Shown here piece after piece: positions 10,953 to 25,900 of a DNA stretch of 64,000 nt. Source of the stretch: Phaseolus vulgaris (Eukaryota; Streptophyta; Magnoliopsida; Fabales; Fabaceae). Every line of letters begins with the position of its first letter. The first letter of the stretch is position 1. A program made the position numbers and the translations under genes. Where the stretch lies: assembly GCF_000499845.2 (NCBI RefSeq), contig NC_023757.2, positions 3,506,118 to 3,570,117 of the forward strand. Direction: 5' to 3'. Below the pieces are notes generated by a model that did not search any database, was not told the DNA's origin, and was given only the letters and a program-made list of their open reading frames with translations.

Positions 10953-13900
10953 TCATCTCTTCAGTACCATTTGAATGGCATTTTGTTGAGACTGAGTCAA
11001 ACTCTGCAGTGCAAGCCATGATAAATTACCGAAGTTAAGCAACAATCGTCTATACTACAAGGTGAACTAAATGAAAATTATTACTGTGATAACCTCGCAG
11101 ATGTGATCTAAGAGCTGTCTGTCAGATTGAGAAAAGCTAACAAAGAAATCAACAAGGTAATTTGCCAGATTTATCTGTCACTTGCAACCATAATTGTAAA
11201 TTGTTAACAAATACATATGCAAGTTAGAGCATCACATTGAATAAATAAAACAGACTCTGGATCACAGACCTGATTGAGAGGATCAGCAACACTAAAAAGG
11301 TTATCCTCATACTGATCATCTCGATCCTTGTAATTGTGAAACAAGTTTAGCCAAATAAAATAAGAATATATCAAAAATCAGTATAAAACTACAATATAAG
11401 TGCATAGTACAGAAATTAAGATAGGTGACAACTGCTGTAACTCAACCAAACCTCATTAAATACTTTTGCCATTGCTTCAAGATGTTCATCAGTAGCTTTT
11501 CCCGAAGGTGAAGACACCGAATAAAGAAAATCTCTATCATTTTCAATACCATCTGCTTTAACTTCTTCCCAGTCACTATCCTGAACAAATTTTATACATT
11601 AGGTAACAACTTTACTAATTAGTGTATAATTAGAGTACACATCAATATGCATTAAATACCACATCATCAGCTTCCAAAACTTGTTCTTGTATTTCAGTTA
11701 ATGCATCCGCCAACAAAGCGACTATCTGCAAGATATTCAAAAAAGAGAAAACATACTCAGTTTATGATACAATATCAATACATTCAACTTACAAATAATC
11801 TCGTTTTACAGCTAACCATAAATTTTAATCAGGATGTTAACACAGTAACATTGTTGCAATTCATCGTAGAAACTGCACTGAGTTTTAAAAAATAATTTTG
11901 ATACAAGTGCAAGAGAAGTAATATGAAACCATTCCTGTATTTTTACCTAATAATAAGCATTGGAATAGTTGACCTAGGGTGCGTTTGGGTAAGCATCTTA
12001 AGGGAAAAGAGAATAAACTTTGGGATAGTTGACCTAATACTATTGAATAAGGATCTGTTTAGATAAATCTGTGCAGAAGCACTTAAAGGAGTTCAATATA
12101 GTATGCACTACCATGAGAACTCAAGGTCTGTCTGAAGATCACATGAAGCTCAAAGCATTTTTATTTTCTCTACATGAGAACAAAGGATTGGCTGTACTAT
12201 TTTCCATCCTGTTCCATTACTGGTTAGGAGGCTTGAAGAGTTTGTTCTTGGAGAAATACTTTCAGCCTCAAAAAGCCACTCCACTTCATAAGAAAATATT
12301 TTTCATTTTCTTATGGACTGGTTGTCTGTATCACATATAGGTCAAAGCATTTTCATTTTCTCAACATGGGAGCAGAGGATTGGTTGTACTATTTTCCATC
12401 CGGTTCCATTACTGGTTGGGAGAGATTGAAGAGGTTGTTCTTGGAGAAATATTTTCCAGCCTCAAAATGCCACTTCATAAGAAAATAAATTTGTGCCATT
12501 AGGCAACTTGATACAGAGACTCTTTGTGAGTACTGGGAGAGGTTTAAAAGATTGTTTGCAAGTTGCCCCCACCATGAAATTAGTAAGCAGTTCCTAATCC
12601 AATATTTCTGAGGGATTAACCATTATGGATGGGAGTATGATAGATGCAACAAGTGGTGCTCTTGTGAACAAAACCCCAACTTTGGCAAGGAATTTGATAG
12701 ACCCTTTATTAATGTGTATTCCCATAGGCCCAAACCAACAAAGACTAAAGAGGCTAGATAGGAATGTGGTAGTGGAAGTTTGTTAGAGGATGGAGAATTG
12801 GGAAATAGAAATGGAAGTCTGATTTTGGGCAATTACTACATGAATTGAATTCAGGTTTATATGGTTGCTTCTCTTATGTTTAATTCATGACTGTAGATAG
12901 AATTGATATGATGAATCAATTCTAACTAGTTAATTGGAATAAGAATGTTTACAAATAAAGTTAGAAATCAATAATATTTCATAGAACTTTAATTGTACTG
13001 TTCTGCTAGTAATTGGAACTCCAAAATCATGTAAAATCCCTCAAACCTGATTCTGAAATTGTGATATTAAAATTAGAATAATGATCAATGTTCCTTGTCA
13101 ACATGACTTAGGTTAAACCCCAGTTACATGTTTTTCATGAATTTGTTTATGTGTTTAAGCGGAAAAGCATTCATCACTAAGCAATTCATTGTGAAGTACA
13201 TCCTTAGCCTATGTCAGTGACCTGATCTCTTATCTAAACTCCTTTTCATCCTACTAGATTTTCATTTCTCAGGGATAAAGCTTAAGTTGGTTGATTAACC
13301 AGTTGTCTGTCACCCACCTTTATCTTGAGGAGGGTGTTAGAGATAGATATTTCTCTTGAATATTTTCTTTGTTAGTTTGCTTGCACTCCTGTTTGTCAGT
13401 TATAACTATTGAACAGTATAACTAGTAGACATCTATAACTGACATCTGCCAGTAATGATCCTCTGACCTATACATAGATCTGTTGTAGCTTGATCATAAT
13501 TTTTGTTCAGATATTGATCGATAAAACTTTGGTTCAGTATTCTCTGCAGTCAATTCTTAATATAATTTGACGTCAACATAACATGTGCAAACAACTATAT
13601 ATAAAGAAAAAGAATTACCTTGGTAGGAAGTGGCAACATTACCCATTGATTCGGAGCAGATTTAGATTTTGATCTTGTGGTTATTCCCTCGCCAGACTTC
13701 ATGAAGCAATAAGCTTGGGAAATCAGCAAAAGTACTCCCATCCTCCCGGGTGAAGAAAAAAGAGAGCAAATAGATAAATCATATAACAGTAATACCTTAA
13801 TTAGATGGCCTTGGACATGTATTTTTCCCAATTCATTGTGCCTACTGGTTAGCAACAAGGCCAGGGCACTTGTGGTTACTTTTATTTGATATGCTCCCTG

Positions 13901-16900
13901 TATCTCGCCTGCAATCATATATCACATGGAAGAAAATTGATTTTGTTTATGCACATCTCAGCATTCCTTTTTGATCATTCTCATGTTTGACAGAAATAAA
14001 AGTTACATAAACATGAGTTTCACCCAAAAAAAAGTAAAGACTATTCACACGCACTAGGAAGGGGGAAGGAGTTAGCATGGTTAGATATTAGAATTTTTAG
14101 TCAGTGACAAACAAAATCTTTCAACAATTCATGCAAGATATTAGAATTTTTAGTCAGTTACAGACACATCTTTCAGTTCTATGGACAAACTACATGACAA
14201 ACTCATAATTTGCAAAATGGAAAATACCAAATAAATCACATTCCTAAATATTTAACAAACAGAATAGTAGAAGGATGATCACCTTGCTGCTTGGTCCATT
14301 CTGAAATTACATAAGCAAAGGAATTACTATGTCCTTCCGCAGGAATTGAGATCAGCAAATCAATAAATTGTCCAACATTAGGAACGCTCATGTGTACCTG
14401 AATTTTAAGTAATACTTTGGAAAATTATCCATGTGGACAAAGGAAAAGCAACAGACATTAGAATAATTCATTTGACTGTCTCTAGAACTTTTTGCTTTCA
14501 ACCTCCGAAGTTATTTATAAAAAATAGAGAGATTTGACCGTTAACCATTACCAACAAAAAACTGACAAAAGAATCATTCAAATTCAATCAGAAAAATTGG
14601 CTATATTACCAATCTAGCAAAAACAATAAGCAATGAGCTTTGCAGGAGAGCGTTTTCAGCAGACTGCATACGTTTGACAAGTGCTGCAACCAAGTCTCGA
14701 ATATGTACCGCCATCTGTGATGGTAAATGCAAAATAAGTTGAAGAATGTAACTCCCAACAAAGAGAGACCCAGAGCTTTCCAATTTCGGGTCTAGTAGTC
14801 TGTTCCAAAATAAAAGAAATCACATAACAAATCAGAAACAGAAATTAAGATATACACCCACATGCACACATAAGCAGAAAACCTAAAAATGTTCCTACTT
14901 GTTACTGTAATGGAGGTTGGAGAGTTCAGATGAACAAGATGTAGTAAAGAGAATATCTTACAATTTAGACTTGGAACCTAACTCGATGCCATAACTTACT
15001 TATAAGGTGACTTGCCCAAGATTTATAAGTTCTATTCGTTGAGATATAACACATTTCTGTTATGATATGTCGCGGATTTGGGAGATATGATCTAACTTGA
15101 GATAAATGAAAAGACAATGTTATTTTGAGAGCTTAATTTTCCTCTCATAGGTTTTGATATTTATACTGACTGTAACTGTATGAGAAGAGCAAAGAGTAAA
15201 AAACAAGTAAAGGCATATCAAGGATCCTAGGTAGAGATATATGTACAGCACAAAACAGCATTTTAATGAAGCCTATTTAAGGCCTATTCTAACCATGCTA
15301 TTCACATTGCTTTCAATCCTATATTTCATGAGAAAACCAAACATATAGAGATTGATTGTCATTTTGTTCAAGAGAAGTTGTCCAAGGAATTTTTAACGAA
15401 ACTTGTCAACTCCAATGTTCAACTTCCAAATATTTAAACCAAGTCCTTGCACGTTTCCAACTTGGGGAGTTTTAGACTTGTTTAACTTATTTGAATGGTT
15501 GGTTAACTTGTTAAAATAGGTTAACTTATCTTTTTTATTTCCTAGATGTTACCTATGTGTAGGTTGCTCATACCTTTTTTTTTAGTATCTCTAATTTAAG
15601 GGTCATCCTTAAAAATATACGAATCAGCTAGATGCAATATCTCTTAAGCATTCTTTCTATTTACACTATCAAATCTAGGAAAGTGGGTTGAATTGGGGAC
15701 CTATAGGAACATATCACATGATTTTGCTTAATCATTTCCTCTTTTAGCCTATATTGCATCTATATATTTTAATATCCTTTTTACAAAACGAATCAATAAG
15801 AAATAAACATTCGTTCAGTCCTGTCCCTTGATTTCAACTATTAAATTCGTGTCTTTAGTCAATGTGCAACTAAACACCACCCTTGAGGCTTCAGTTATGG
15901 AAACTCCCAAAGAGGATGTAATAAAGGTAGGTTTCTGGGTAATCTCATCTAAAGCCATTTTCCAAAACACCTCTTTATGCCCAAGGCTATCAGCCTAGAG
16001 CATGGCGATGCAAATGGTCCAACAATTGATCTAAGATAAACTTTGATAGCATCTTGGAATTGGGACTTAGGAGACCTAATTCAACCAGAGAAAACTAACT
16101 TGTAAGGTGAGAATTAACCAAAGTTTACAAACATTATTTGTAACATCAATCTAGACTAGTCAATGTGAGACTAAACACCTCTCTTGAAGTTGCACCTAAT
16201 GCAGTCCCCAATGAGGCTGCAATTAAGGTAGGATAGGGTTTACCGCAACTAAATTAAGAAGGTTTGCAACAGAATGGACAATAGCAAAGCAATAGGACAG
16301 AACAAAATACTAAATGAGTTACTGAATGGTCTAGAAGAGAGATATTAGTGTCAAAAAGTTGTTTAATTAGATTGTATAATGGAAGAAGTTGGATGAGTAG
16401 AGAAGCACATTAATCCCTCCCATCAAGAACAAAGGAAATATACAAAACTGCACAAACACTAGGGTATGAATAAATGATCCACACTATGAAGCCATAGATT
16501 CAACTTGAAACTGGACATATGGCCAGTCCGATCAAGCTGTTCCATCAATAAACTAAGACCAGTGATGACATCTCAAAACCAACTAGAAACCATTATAAAC
16601 TTGATAGAACCAGTAAAATTGACTCACCAACTCTGAACAGTCACCACGCTTTCATATATTTAATATACTAAATCGAGTGATTCAATTCAACTAACGACTT
16701 AAAAGTTTAACTATTGACCAGTTGACCAGCAATAGTAGAGCTGATGACCAGTTCAGTTTTAATAATACTAGTGTGAACAGACAATAAGGGCATAGCAGAT
16801 TTGCCTATTGGTATAGAGATAAATAAGGATCAATTTAACCCTTATCTTTATATCATGATACATGATGTGCTTACTAAAGCATAATCAAGGCTCTAGGTTA

Positions 16901-19900
16901 TGCATGTCTTTCGTTGATGATATAGTTCATTAGCGATTTTCCAGAGGAACAAAATTAGAAGCTAGAAATATGAAAGGTAGCTTTAGAAGTTCAAGTTTTC
17001 AATTTGAGCAGAAGATGGAGTATAAGATTGTAAGTATAACAGGAGATAATAATCCTAGTTTAGTGTTCAATCTTGGAAACCATACCTTACCACAAGTCAC
17101 ACAGTTTTACTATCATGGGTCGTTGGTACAAAATGACACTGAAACAAGCGATGATGTAAACCATAGACTTCAGGTTGGGTAAGTCAAATGAAAGAGTGCC
17201 TTGGGTTTGTCTTTAAGTATGATCCATAATAGTACATTCGATCCAAGCAGCCAACTCTACCCGGAGGGTGGGAGGCTTAGTTTGTTTGTTTTTATTGTGG
17301 TTGAATCTTTCACTCGTTGTTAGCCACATAAATGGTATACACAATCATTTCAAATGATAGGTAACAATAAAATAAACTGAACGTTTTTCATAAAGCTATG
17401 TATAAACTCAGGGAACAGGTTGATTTTGCAGAAAATATAGAAACAGAAGTGACTGTCAGATCCATTTCCCATACTGGTTTTCTCCTTTTCCATATTCTAG
17501 AGGAAGGTTTAAAAGCAAAAACTTCAAGAAAAAACAAAATGAATAAAAAATTGTTTGAACTATTGTTGAAAGGTGCTTGAAGCAAAATGGTAGCCAATTT
17601 ACTTAGAAATGTGAAAAAATTGCCAACTACCTTGAAACTATATCAAGTAAACTTCTCATAGTTGATCCAGAATCAGGTCCCCACGCAAGAATGTCTTGTC
17701 TTCCCCCAGATATAAATGCAGATAAACATTCCGTAGCATTCTGCTCATATGAAGTCAATGCATATATTTTAATTCTATGCTCCAATCAGAAATAGTTTAA
17801 AATATAAATAACAAAATAGGATGTGTATCTATAAAAAACCTGAATTTCACTATGGTCATCACTTTGAAGGATTATTTTGATAACAGCATTAAAAGAGACA
17901 TCATATATTGCTTTCACTACATCAGCAGGGGCATTCTGCATATAGCTATAACGAACTGAGCTGAGAAAGTCAAAAGATAAAGTGCTCAAAGGTCAAGGAT
18001 GACATGTTTCTAACTATACTTGCCTTCAGTAACATTGTTACCAAATCTAATGATCCAGCTACCAAGCCTTCAGTTTGCTCTTGGGGCTACAAGAACATTT
18101 ACATGGTGTGTAAGTAACAGGTATTGTTCTAATATCACTAACCACTGACACTTGGTTAACTTTGAATAGTCATACTTTATTCAAAATTGGTCCAACATAT
18201 GGCAAAATTCTGGAAACCAAAGGATGTATGCATCCAGGAATGCTTTTGATAGTCTGGAAAAAAGAATAAATATAATAAGATGACAAAAGAAATTATTTAT
18301 AAGCAAGCATTAAAATAATTGTTTCCAAAGTCCACAGCAATTATGAACCTAGGAATCTATATATAGAGCTTGACAAATGATAGGTTCGGGCTAAATAACA
18401 TCATAGAGAATAGCACATACATAAAGTACCAACATATATGTGTATTTCTGAGCATATATACAACAGAGCCTCTCAATCCATGTCAAATAACACCCAGCAC
18501 ACAATTAACTTCATACGCGTGTTTACTACTGAAAATTGCAGCATTTCCCTATGTTCAGGCCATCACAATGAAATGAAGGTATAAGATCACATACCACTCC
18601 CATTTCAGTTGTCCAACAATTTTTTGTTACTTTTACAATTTAACCCATATTCATCGCAACCAAGAGAGAAATGAGAATGTTATGTTACCAATGTTGGAAG
18701 CGGCAATCAAGGTGGAAGACTCAAAGTAAGGAACAAACTCAAATGGAGACATCAGCAAAAATAAAATACAGTTGCAAAACAGGAGAGAACTAAGGATAAC
18801 TCTTCTTCCCCATTTTTAAACACTAAAACCCATTGGGAGAATTTTGGTTGTAGTTCCTAAACACTAAATTTGAGAGACTAAAAAGATCTCTTCAAACTAT
18901 TTTGGCTAAAATACCTATTTGGTCCTATTATTTATTATTTTGTTCAATTTGGTCTCTCTATTAATAAAAGATTCAATAGTCCCTCAATTTTAAAAATGCA
19001 ACAATGTGACCCTCTCAAAGTTCAATAAAATCCCTCAACTTTTAAAAATGCAACAATGTGACTATGAAGTTGTTACCTATTTGGATGCAACAACAAAAAA
19101 AATAGCTGTTACATAAGAATAAGAATCTATGAAGTTGAAAGGGAAAAAAATTGCTGGGAAATAATCATAAACTACACTTTTCATATTCATGATAAATAAC
19201 TTAGTTTTAAGGGAAAAGGTTTTCTATTAAATTTCAAGTGATGTCCCAAACATCCAGTTTATTTAATTAACATATTTTTCATAAAAAATAGCTTATGGGA
19301 AGAAAAAAACTTTTTTCAAAAGATGCTCTTAAATAATAATAATAATAATAATATGTTACATAAAGCATAACACAAAATATAATAAATAATAATTGTAAAA
19401 AATAGCATAATGTATCCTGAGTTCTGCTATGCTATCCCTCTTTAGTGGTTTTGGGATTGACCACTACAAACCCCTACCTAAGATTAAAACAAAACTGATT
19501 TTTTATATAAACTTTGGCCTGTAATTGGTTGGATAGAACATTCCACGTTAAAACCTCTTGTTTTAGAGTCCTACCTCAAGGTAATGTTTGACAACATCAG
19601 TCATGACTAATGTAAGATGCTAAGAAAAACAACCAAGTAACTCTGAAGAGAATAATATATACAAAAATAAAACCATTACCTCAAGAATTTCAAGTGCATC
19701 AATACTGATAAAAGGATCCGAAACATGTGATGCCCACACATTAAGGATTACAGGAGCAATCATGTTTTCAACTACTGTTGATGATTCACGACCTATTATA
19801 AGCAACGATGAGGGAATAAATACATTTGAAATGGAAACGATATAGATTTAAGTAAAAACTTGTTTGAAAAAACTTCTCAGCCCAATGATTAATAAATTAT

Positions 19901-22900
19901 AATACATATTCTGCACAGGCGAATCTAATAAAACAAGAGTACGGCATATGTACCTATTATAAATATGAAAATATAATTAAGCTAGTATCAAGAAATACAT
20001 TATATACACACACTTGTGTGTTTGTGTGTGTCTGTCAATATCTGAGCAATATACAACCTAACCTGCTTTTACTGCAGCAAGTAATGTATCAAGTACCATG
20101 TGCAAGGTTTCCTCAGAGGCCTGGAAATCATATTTTGGTAATTATTACATGCAACAATAGTAGAAGATATATAGTAAAAGATATATAACAAAAAGGATTT
20201 ATATTGTGGGGTACATGATTAAGAAGATCAGTGAGGGATGAAAATAAACCCAACAACTGCGATTGGACAATTTCATTTGTTGCTTCAGGAAGGAGGCTAG
20301 AAAGTGCTCTGCAGGCACCTACTTTTACAGGTGGGGGCCTGTTATATTCAAAGTTAGACGAGTATATTTTAGAAAGATTAAAAACTGAGACAACTGTTCT
20401 TACACATCAATTGTAACTGCCTTCATTGCTAAATAGAGATAATGCTCTAGTAAGCCACTGCTTATCTGTAAAATATTAAAGATACAAGTTAAGAGAGAGA
20501 GAGGGAGAGAGAAATGAAATCTAAAAAGTTCGGACAGGATCATTCACCAAAGAGGAAAATTTAGCAACTGAAGTAAAAATGCGGGCATATAAAAAAGGAC
20601 ATTCAAGAGGACCTGGCACAAAAGTCAAAAAATAAGATAAAAAATATGTATCACAGACACAGCTGCATTCATTGATTCAGAATGGAAGCTTAAAAGAGGC
20701 AAGGGAAGAGTTGAAATCAACCTATTAGAGAGTCGACTGCAAAAATCTTCTCAACCAGGTGCTTCAAGTCGCGTGTATAAACCCCGGTTTCCTGTATCAA
20801 TAACAAGATATATCATAGTCCACCCAACTTCAAAATGAAAACAAAAGTTACTGAGGCTGGAAATGAAAACTTCTAATTCAACATATCAGAATTCACAACT
20901 GAAATAGGATTCCCGAACCTCTGTCTCAAATAGTTGTTCTGAAAGAGATGATAGGGCAAAAAGAGTAGCTTCTCTTATCTGCCAAAAATTAACAGTTTAG
21001 ACTTCACAACAGAGAAATAAAATGGAAGCAATCAATGCATAAGAAAACTCTTACGAAATAATCAATGCATAAGAAAACTCTTAGGAAATAATCAATGCAT
21101 AAGAAAAAGGCTGCATTTGTGTATATATGCTCTCAGGCTATACATGTGCAGGTTCTCCTAGTCTGAACATGTCCATTCTTCCTTTTTTTCTAGTACTCAT
21201 TTTGTTCCTTTACACTACAGTTGAGTGAACTCAAGTAATTCAAGCGAATCCTAATGCTTAGTTTCTGAACATGGTAGAGTGGGTTCAGTCCCACTCTATT
21301 GTCTCCAGTTAAGTCGTCACCAGCCACCACTGCTTGTCAATGACAATGGTTCAAAGTGCCAACAGAGTTTATAATTTGAGTGGCTTCCGTGAGCACAACC
21401 AAACCCACAAGTCTCAAAAGGCAGAAATCTCTAGATCCAAGAAGAATAGAAATTTTGTATTTACCCTCCACCAGCTTGCATTGCCAGCTGCCTTTCTGGT
21501 TTCAGACTCATTGAACCATTGCTTTGTACCATCTATGATGGCCGAAATTCCTTCATCATCAAAAGAATTTACAACCTCTTCCAGGAAAAGCACACCTAAC
21601 AAAAAGCATTTTCTGATGAAGCATTTGAAAATATGTAAAAAGAAACAAACTCAATTGAAAAAATAACTGAAGAATTGAAATCTGTCAGCAATCATATTTT
21701 ATTAGACCGTGGTTGACTCTGCATTCCACATGTCTCCTCTCAAGACAACTTTGCACATCTTCTAACAATGGGAATGAATAGCAACAACTCCGAAAGGATT
21801 GTTTCAAGGAATGGAAAATGCATATTCACCAGCTTTACAGGCATCAGCAATCATATTTTATTATTCCATATTTAGCATATTATAATGGGTAAATATATAA
21901 CAAGAATTAACATATTTTAGTTTTAGTACAATAAGAAAAAAGTTACAGTTTTAGTACAACTTCAACTCCGTTAATTTTGTTTGAATTCCGTTAATGTTTT
22001 AACATAATTGAACATGTACGTTTGTTTATTAAAGGGAAAACTACCGTTAATGTGCAATTGAAACCTTTCCCCTTTGCCTTTTGCTTTGTAATTTAAAATC
22101 TCTAGTGGTTCCTTTAAGATTAATTGCATATTAACATTAATGTTCCTTTTAACAAACACATAGGACAATTATTAAAGACCAAATGCATGTTCATTTGATT
22201 GTACTAACCATTTAGTTCAATAAAAAACTAACAGAATTAAAATTGTGCTAAGACTATAATTTTTTTCTTATTGTACTAAAAACAAAATATGTCAATATTT
22301 GTTGTACTAGACCAACTATTTATCCTAATATAATTAAAGTTTATAGGAAATATCCCTGAATCATAGGGATCTGATTATATCCCTGAATCATAGCTATCTG
22401 ATTACAATAAGTGTTGTTATTATATTTCCTAGATTGGTTTAATATATATCTGATGTACTGCTAATATTTGAGAAAATCATACAAAAGCAAGGGTGGCAAT
22501 TGGATCCATTCAGTTAGCCCATCCACATATATGTCTAGTTCAGTCACACAATTATAACAATAAATTTAATCAAATAGATAGCTAATGTATTATCAAGTTT
22601 TAATGTATGGTTAATAAACCAACAAAAATATCTTACAAATAAAAAATGGAGATTGTTAGCGCATGCTAAATGCACTGATGGATTACAAATATCCATCCAT
22701 AGTGATCCAATCCAAAATCCCTCCAGTCCATCCTTTTGAAAACATGATAGAGTGATATGTTGTTTAGCATTCTTCAAGGATAAAACACATCAAAATTTAA
22801 AAGTGTTATTATAAGGACAAGAATTAAAATCATTATCTTAATAAGCACCAAAATAATTAAGATGAAGGAAAGTAACTCAACATAGGAAACTATCAGCCAA

Positions 22901-25900
22901 TGTGAAATAAATTATCAGTCAAAGTTAAATTGGGAAATAAAATCTCAAGAAGTGAAGTATAGAAGGTTTACAGTTGCAATCACTTTAGTATTTGTTGTAA
23001 CTAACTGTAGTCAGCAAACTCAGCTGTCCGTTAGTTAGATGAATTGTAGTCTACTCAGCTCAGCTTGCTATGCAAATTATTCTGCTAGTTAGTTACACTA
23101 AGTTGTAGTCTAGTCAGCGTAGCTTACGGTGCAAGCTACTTAGTTTGTATGAATTCCTGTTTTAGTACTTCAACATTAGTAATGCAAATTCATTTTCAGT
23201 TTACGGAAACCTCTCTCTCAGCTTAGTTCTAGTTTCTTCAAGGGAGATACTGACCAGAGATGCGGCAGCTATAAGTGGCATCCTCTTCATCAGCAATGAA
23301 CTGGTTAGCGTCTGCAGACCATGTATGAACCTAAAAATAGAATGCACAATTCTTGGTAATAAAAATAGTAAAATAATTCAATTGCAGGAAATTATGAGGA
23401 AAAAGGAGACAGGTAGATCATCAAAGGCACTTCAATAGATTGTCCTATTTGCACTAATATAAGACACACGGCCAAATACATCTTCTAGACAAAACCACAA
23501 TGAAAATTGATCGCATATGCTTATTTTATATTTAAATAATATCTTCTAAGATTTTACAAATGTCATATTTTGAATAGAAAAAAAATAAAATCCTTAAAGT
23601 AATAGTATGGTTGCTACATGGTTATCAAACTCGCAAGTTGACAAGTAAACTCGTTTTTTCAAGCAAACTAGGTAGACTCACAAACAAACTCGGTGAACTC
23701 AGCCAAACTCGCGAGTCTACAACAAAGTTGGTGAGAGTCTAGAGGGATTTTTTTTAAACTTAAATGATGTTGTTTGCTTTGCGAAAATTAGAAAAACCCA
23801 CTCGATTCGTGCTTCTCCTCCAATGCTATGCATGAGGGTTTCATCTTCATCGTTGATGGTCACTGACTGTCATTTTCCGCATCGTGGTCATCTCTACTTT
23901 CCACGCCATCATTCTTGTTGTTCATCGATCTTTGTTGTTGGTTGTGTGACGTCTTGCGGTGTCGTCCGTCCCGCGACATTATTGTTATTGTGTGATGTGA
24001 TTCCAGTAGTTCACTGCGCCACTATGTGGTGGTGCATCGTCGTCTACGACGATGGTTTGTGTTGTCGTCGTTGTGTTGTCATCCAGTAGGGAATATGAAT
24101 TTTTTTATTATGACAAAATTAGGGCAAGAAGGGGATTAAATTAGGGTTTTTGAATTCTAGTTTTGATTACAAAAAAAAATATTTTTTAAAAACATGTTTT
24201 TGTTAGATATGTCTATGAGTGGATCAAATTCAATTGAGCACAATCCATGTGCATTCTTATCTATTAAAATTAGAAGTAAAGATGGTCCAGCAACTCAAAT
24301 TGGATGGTAAAAAAATGAAATGTAACTATTGTTCAAAGATTGTGAGTGGATGTATATTTAGATTCAAGCATCATCTTGCTAGTATAAAAAAAAAATTCAC
24401 ATAAAGTAAACTCTTACAAGTTTACAAGTCGAGTTAATGGAGCTCCCACAAGTTTACGTAGATTCTCAAGTTTGATAACCTTAGTTGCTAGGTTGGGACC
24501 TGATTAACACAGGTTATAATCATGCAAACAACCTCTCTAACTATCAGGTTATGGCTTCATATATATGATACATTGCAGGTCCACAGTCATGGGAACCTCA
24601 TCAATTGAGTAAACCTTTTTTCATATTATGGAATCAAGGTATTTGAGTTGGTTATTTTCTTTGAGACTCATAATGTTGATAAAAAACTAATATTTGCCAT
24701 TCTTACGCAAAACTCAAAATTTCCAACAATGCAAAATCTTGAAAAAAAAATAAACAAAGAATTTCATTAACAAGATATAAATACAAAATTAGAATATGTC
24801 ACTGACAGAAAACACAAAGCCTCAACCACTTGCAACATCGCAACAAATTTTAAATTCCAAAAAAAATGTAGGAAATGGAATATATTTCAATCACTATGTC
24901 ACAAATAACTTGAAATTCTGACCTTTATGTTGTAATATAACTTCAATGATATACAAATCATGCTTGAACCTCTAGTGGATAGCTTAAGCTAGAGAAGATT
25001 AACTAGTGAATCACTCCATGACATTGGTAAAATGGGTTCATGCGGGTAAAAAGTAGTGACAAAAACTTCCAAAGAAAAATGTAAAAATCCAAAATCCATT
25101 GGTGCAACACCAAGCATGATTAGGGATGGCAAATAAAACTGTACACATAAGTATTGTTTGAACCCGTCCCAACACTTACAAGGAAAACCCAGATTGACCA
25201 AGCATGGGTATGAGTATAATGAATATAAATTAATGAATGGGGATGGGTATGTATTAGCTCCAACACTGTCCTTGTCTCCATACTTTTTCCCGTTTTAAAT
25301 TACTAACACACCATTAGTTTATTTAATACTCTATTTTGAAATTTTTACAATTACAATTTACTCATTATTATTTGGCAATGAAGAGAAGAAAAAATAAGTA
25401 TTCTTTTGGTATTGAATTCTTGATAATTTCATGTTTCCTTTGATTTTACTTTTATTTTTGGTAAAAAATTATTTAATAAACATTTGAACAGGTACAAGCA
25501 ACGGTACATGTATACCCATTACACAACGGGGATAAGGATAAGATACAAATTTCATACCCATTTGGGTATCAAGGATAGGGATAATTATGGGCTTTTACTT
25601 TGGGAGGGGGCAGGGACGAGGACGAGTATAGTCAAACCCACACTCACCTCGCCCGTCGTCATCCCTATGCAGGATGGAATACATGAGAAGACTCCAATAC
25701 ACCATTTCCTTTCCTTCTATCTAACATAAACATGCACATGTGCTGTAAAGTGATATATGAAGCAGTAAGGAATTGGCATTCATTTTATGCCTGATATAAC
25801 AAAATAAAAATAATAAATGGGTACAGAAAATATCCACCTGCACCCATCTCAAGTAAGCTACAGTTTTTCATTCAAATGAGAAGCACCACATTTAAATAGC

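Larger units (their letters stand above)
11726..13618. other. Intron 28 of the importin gene, filled with two retroelement fragments
   Basis: Intron of 1,893 bases between exons 28 and 29. It holds a gypsy gag fragment and the 3' end plus LTR of a copia element, both antisense to the host gene. Confidence 0.8.
14800..17630. other. Intron 24 of the importin gene
   Basis: Intron of 2,831 bases with the copia RNase H and LINE fragments listed separately. The remaining sequence (about 15500-16800) shows no coding signal that I can name, though its base composition suggests more retroelement debris. Confidence 0.75.

Noticed and set aside
23823..24089. 88-residue Cys/Val-rich frame
   Set aside because: It lies inside the hAT derivative and has no transposase or other domain; composition explains the open frame.
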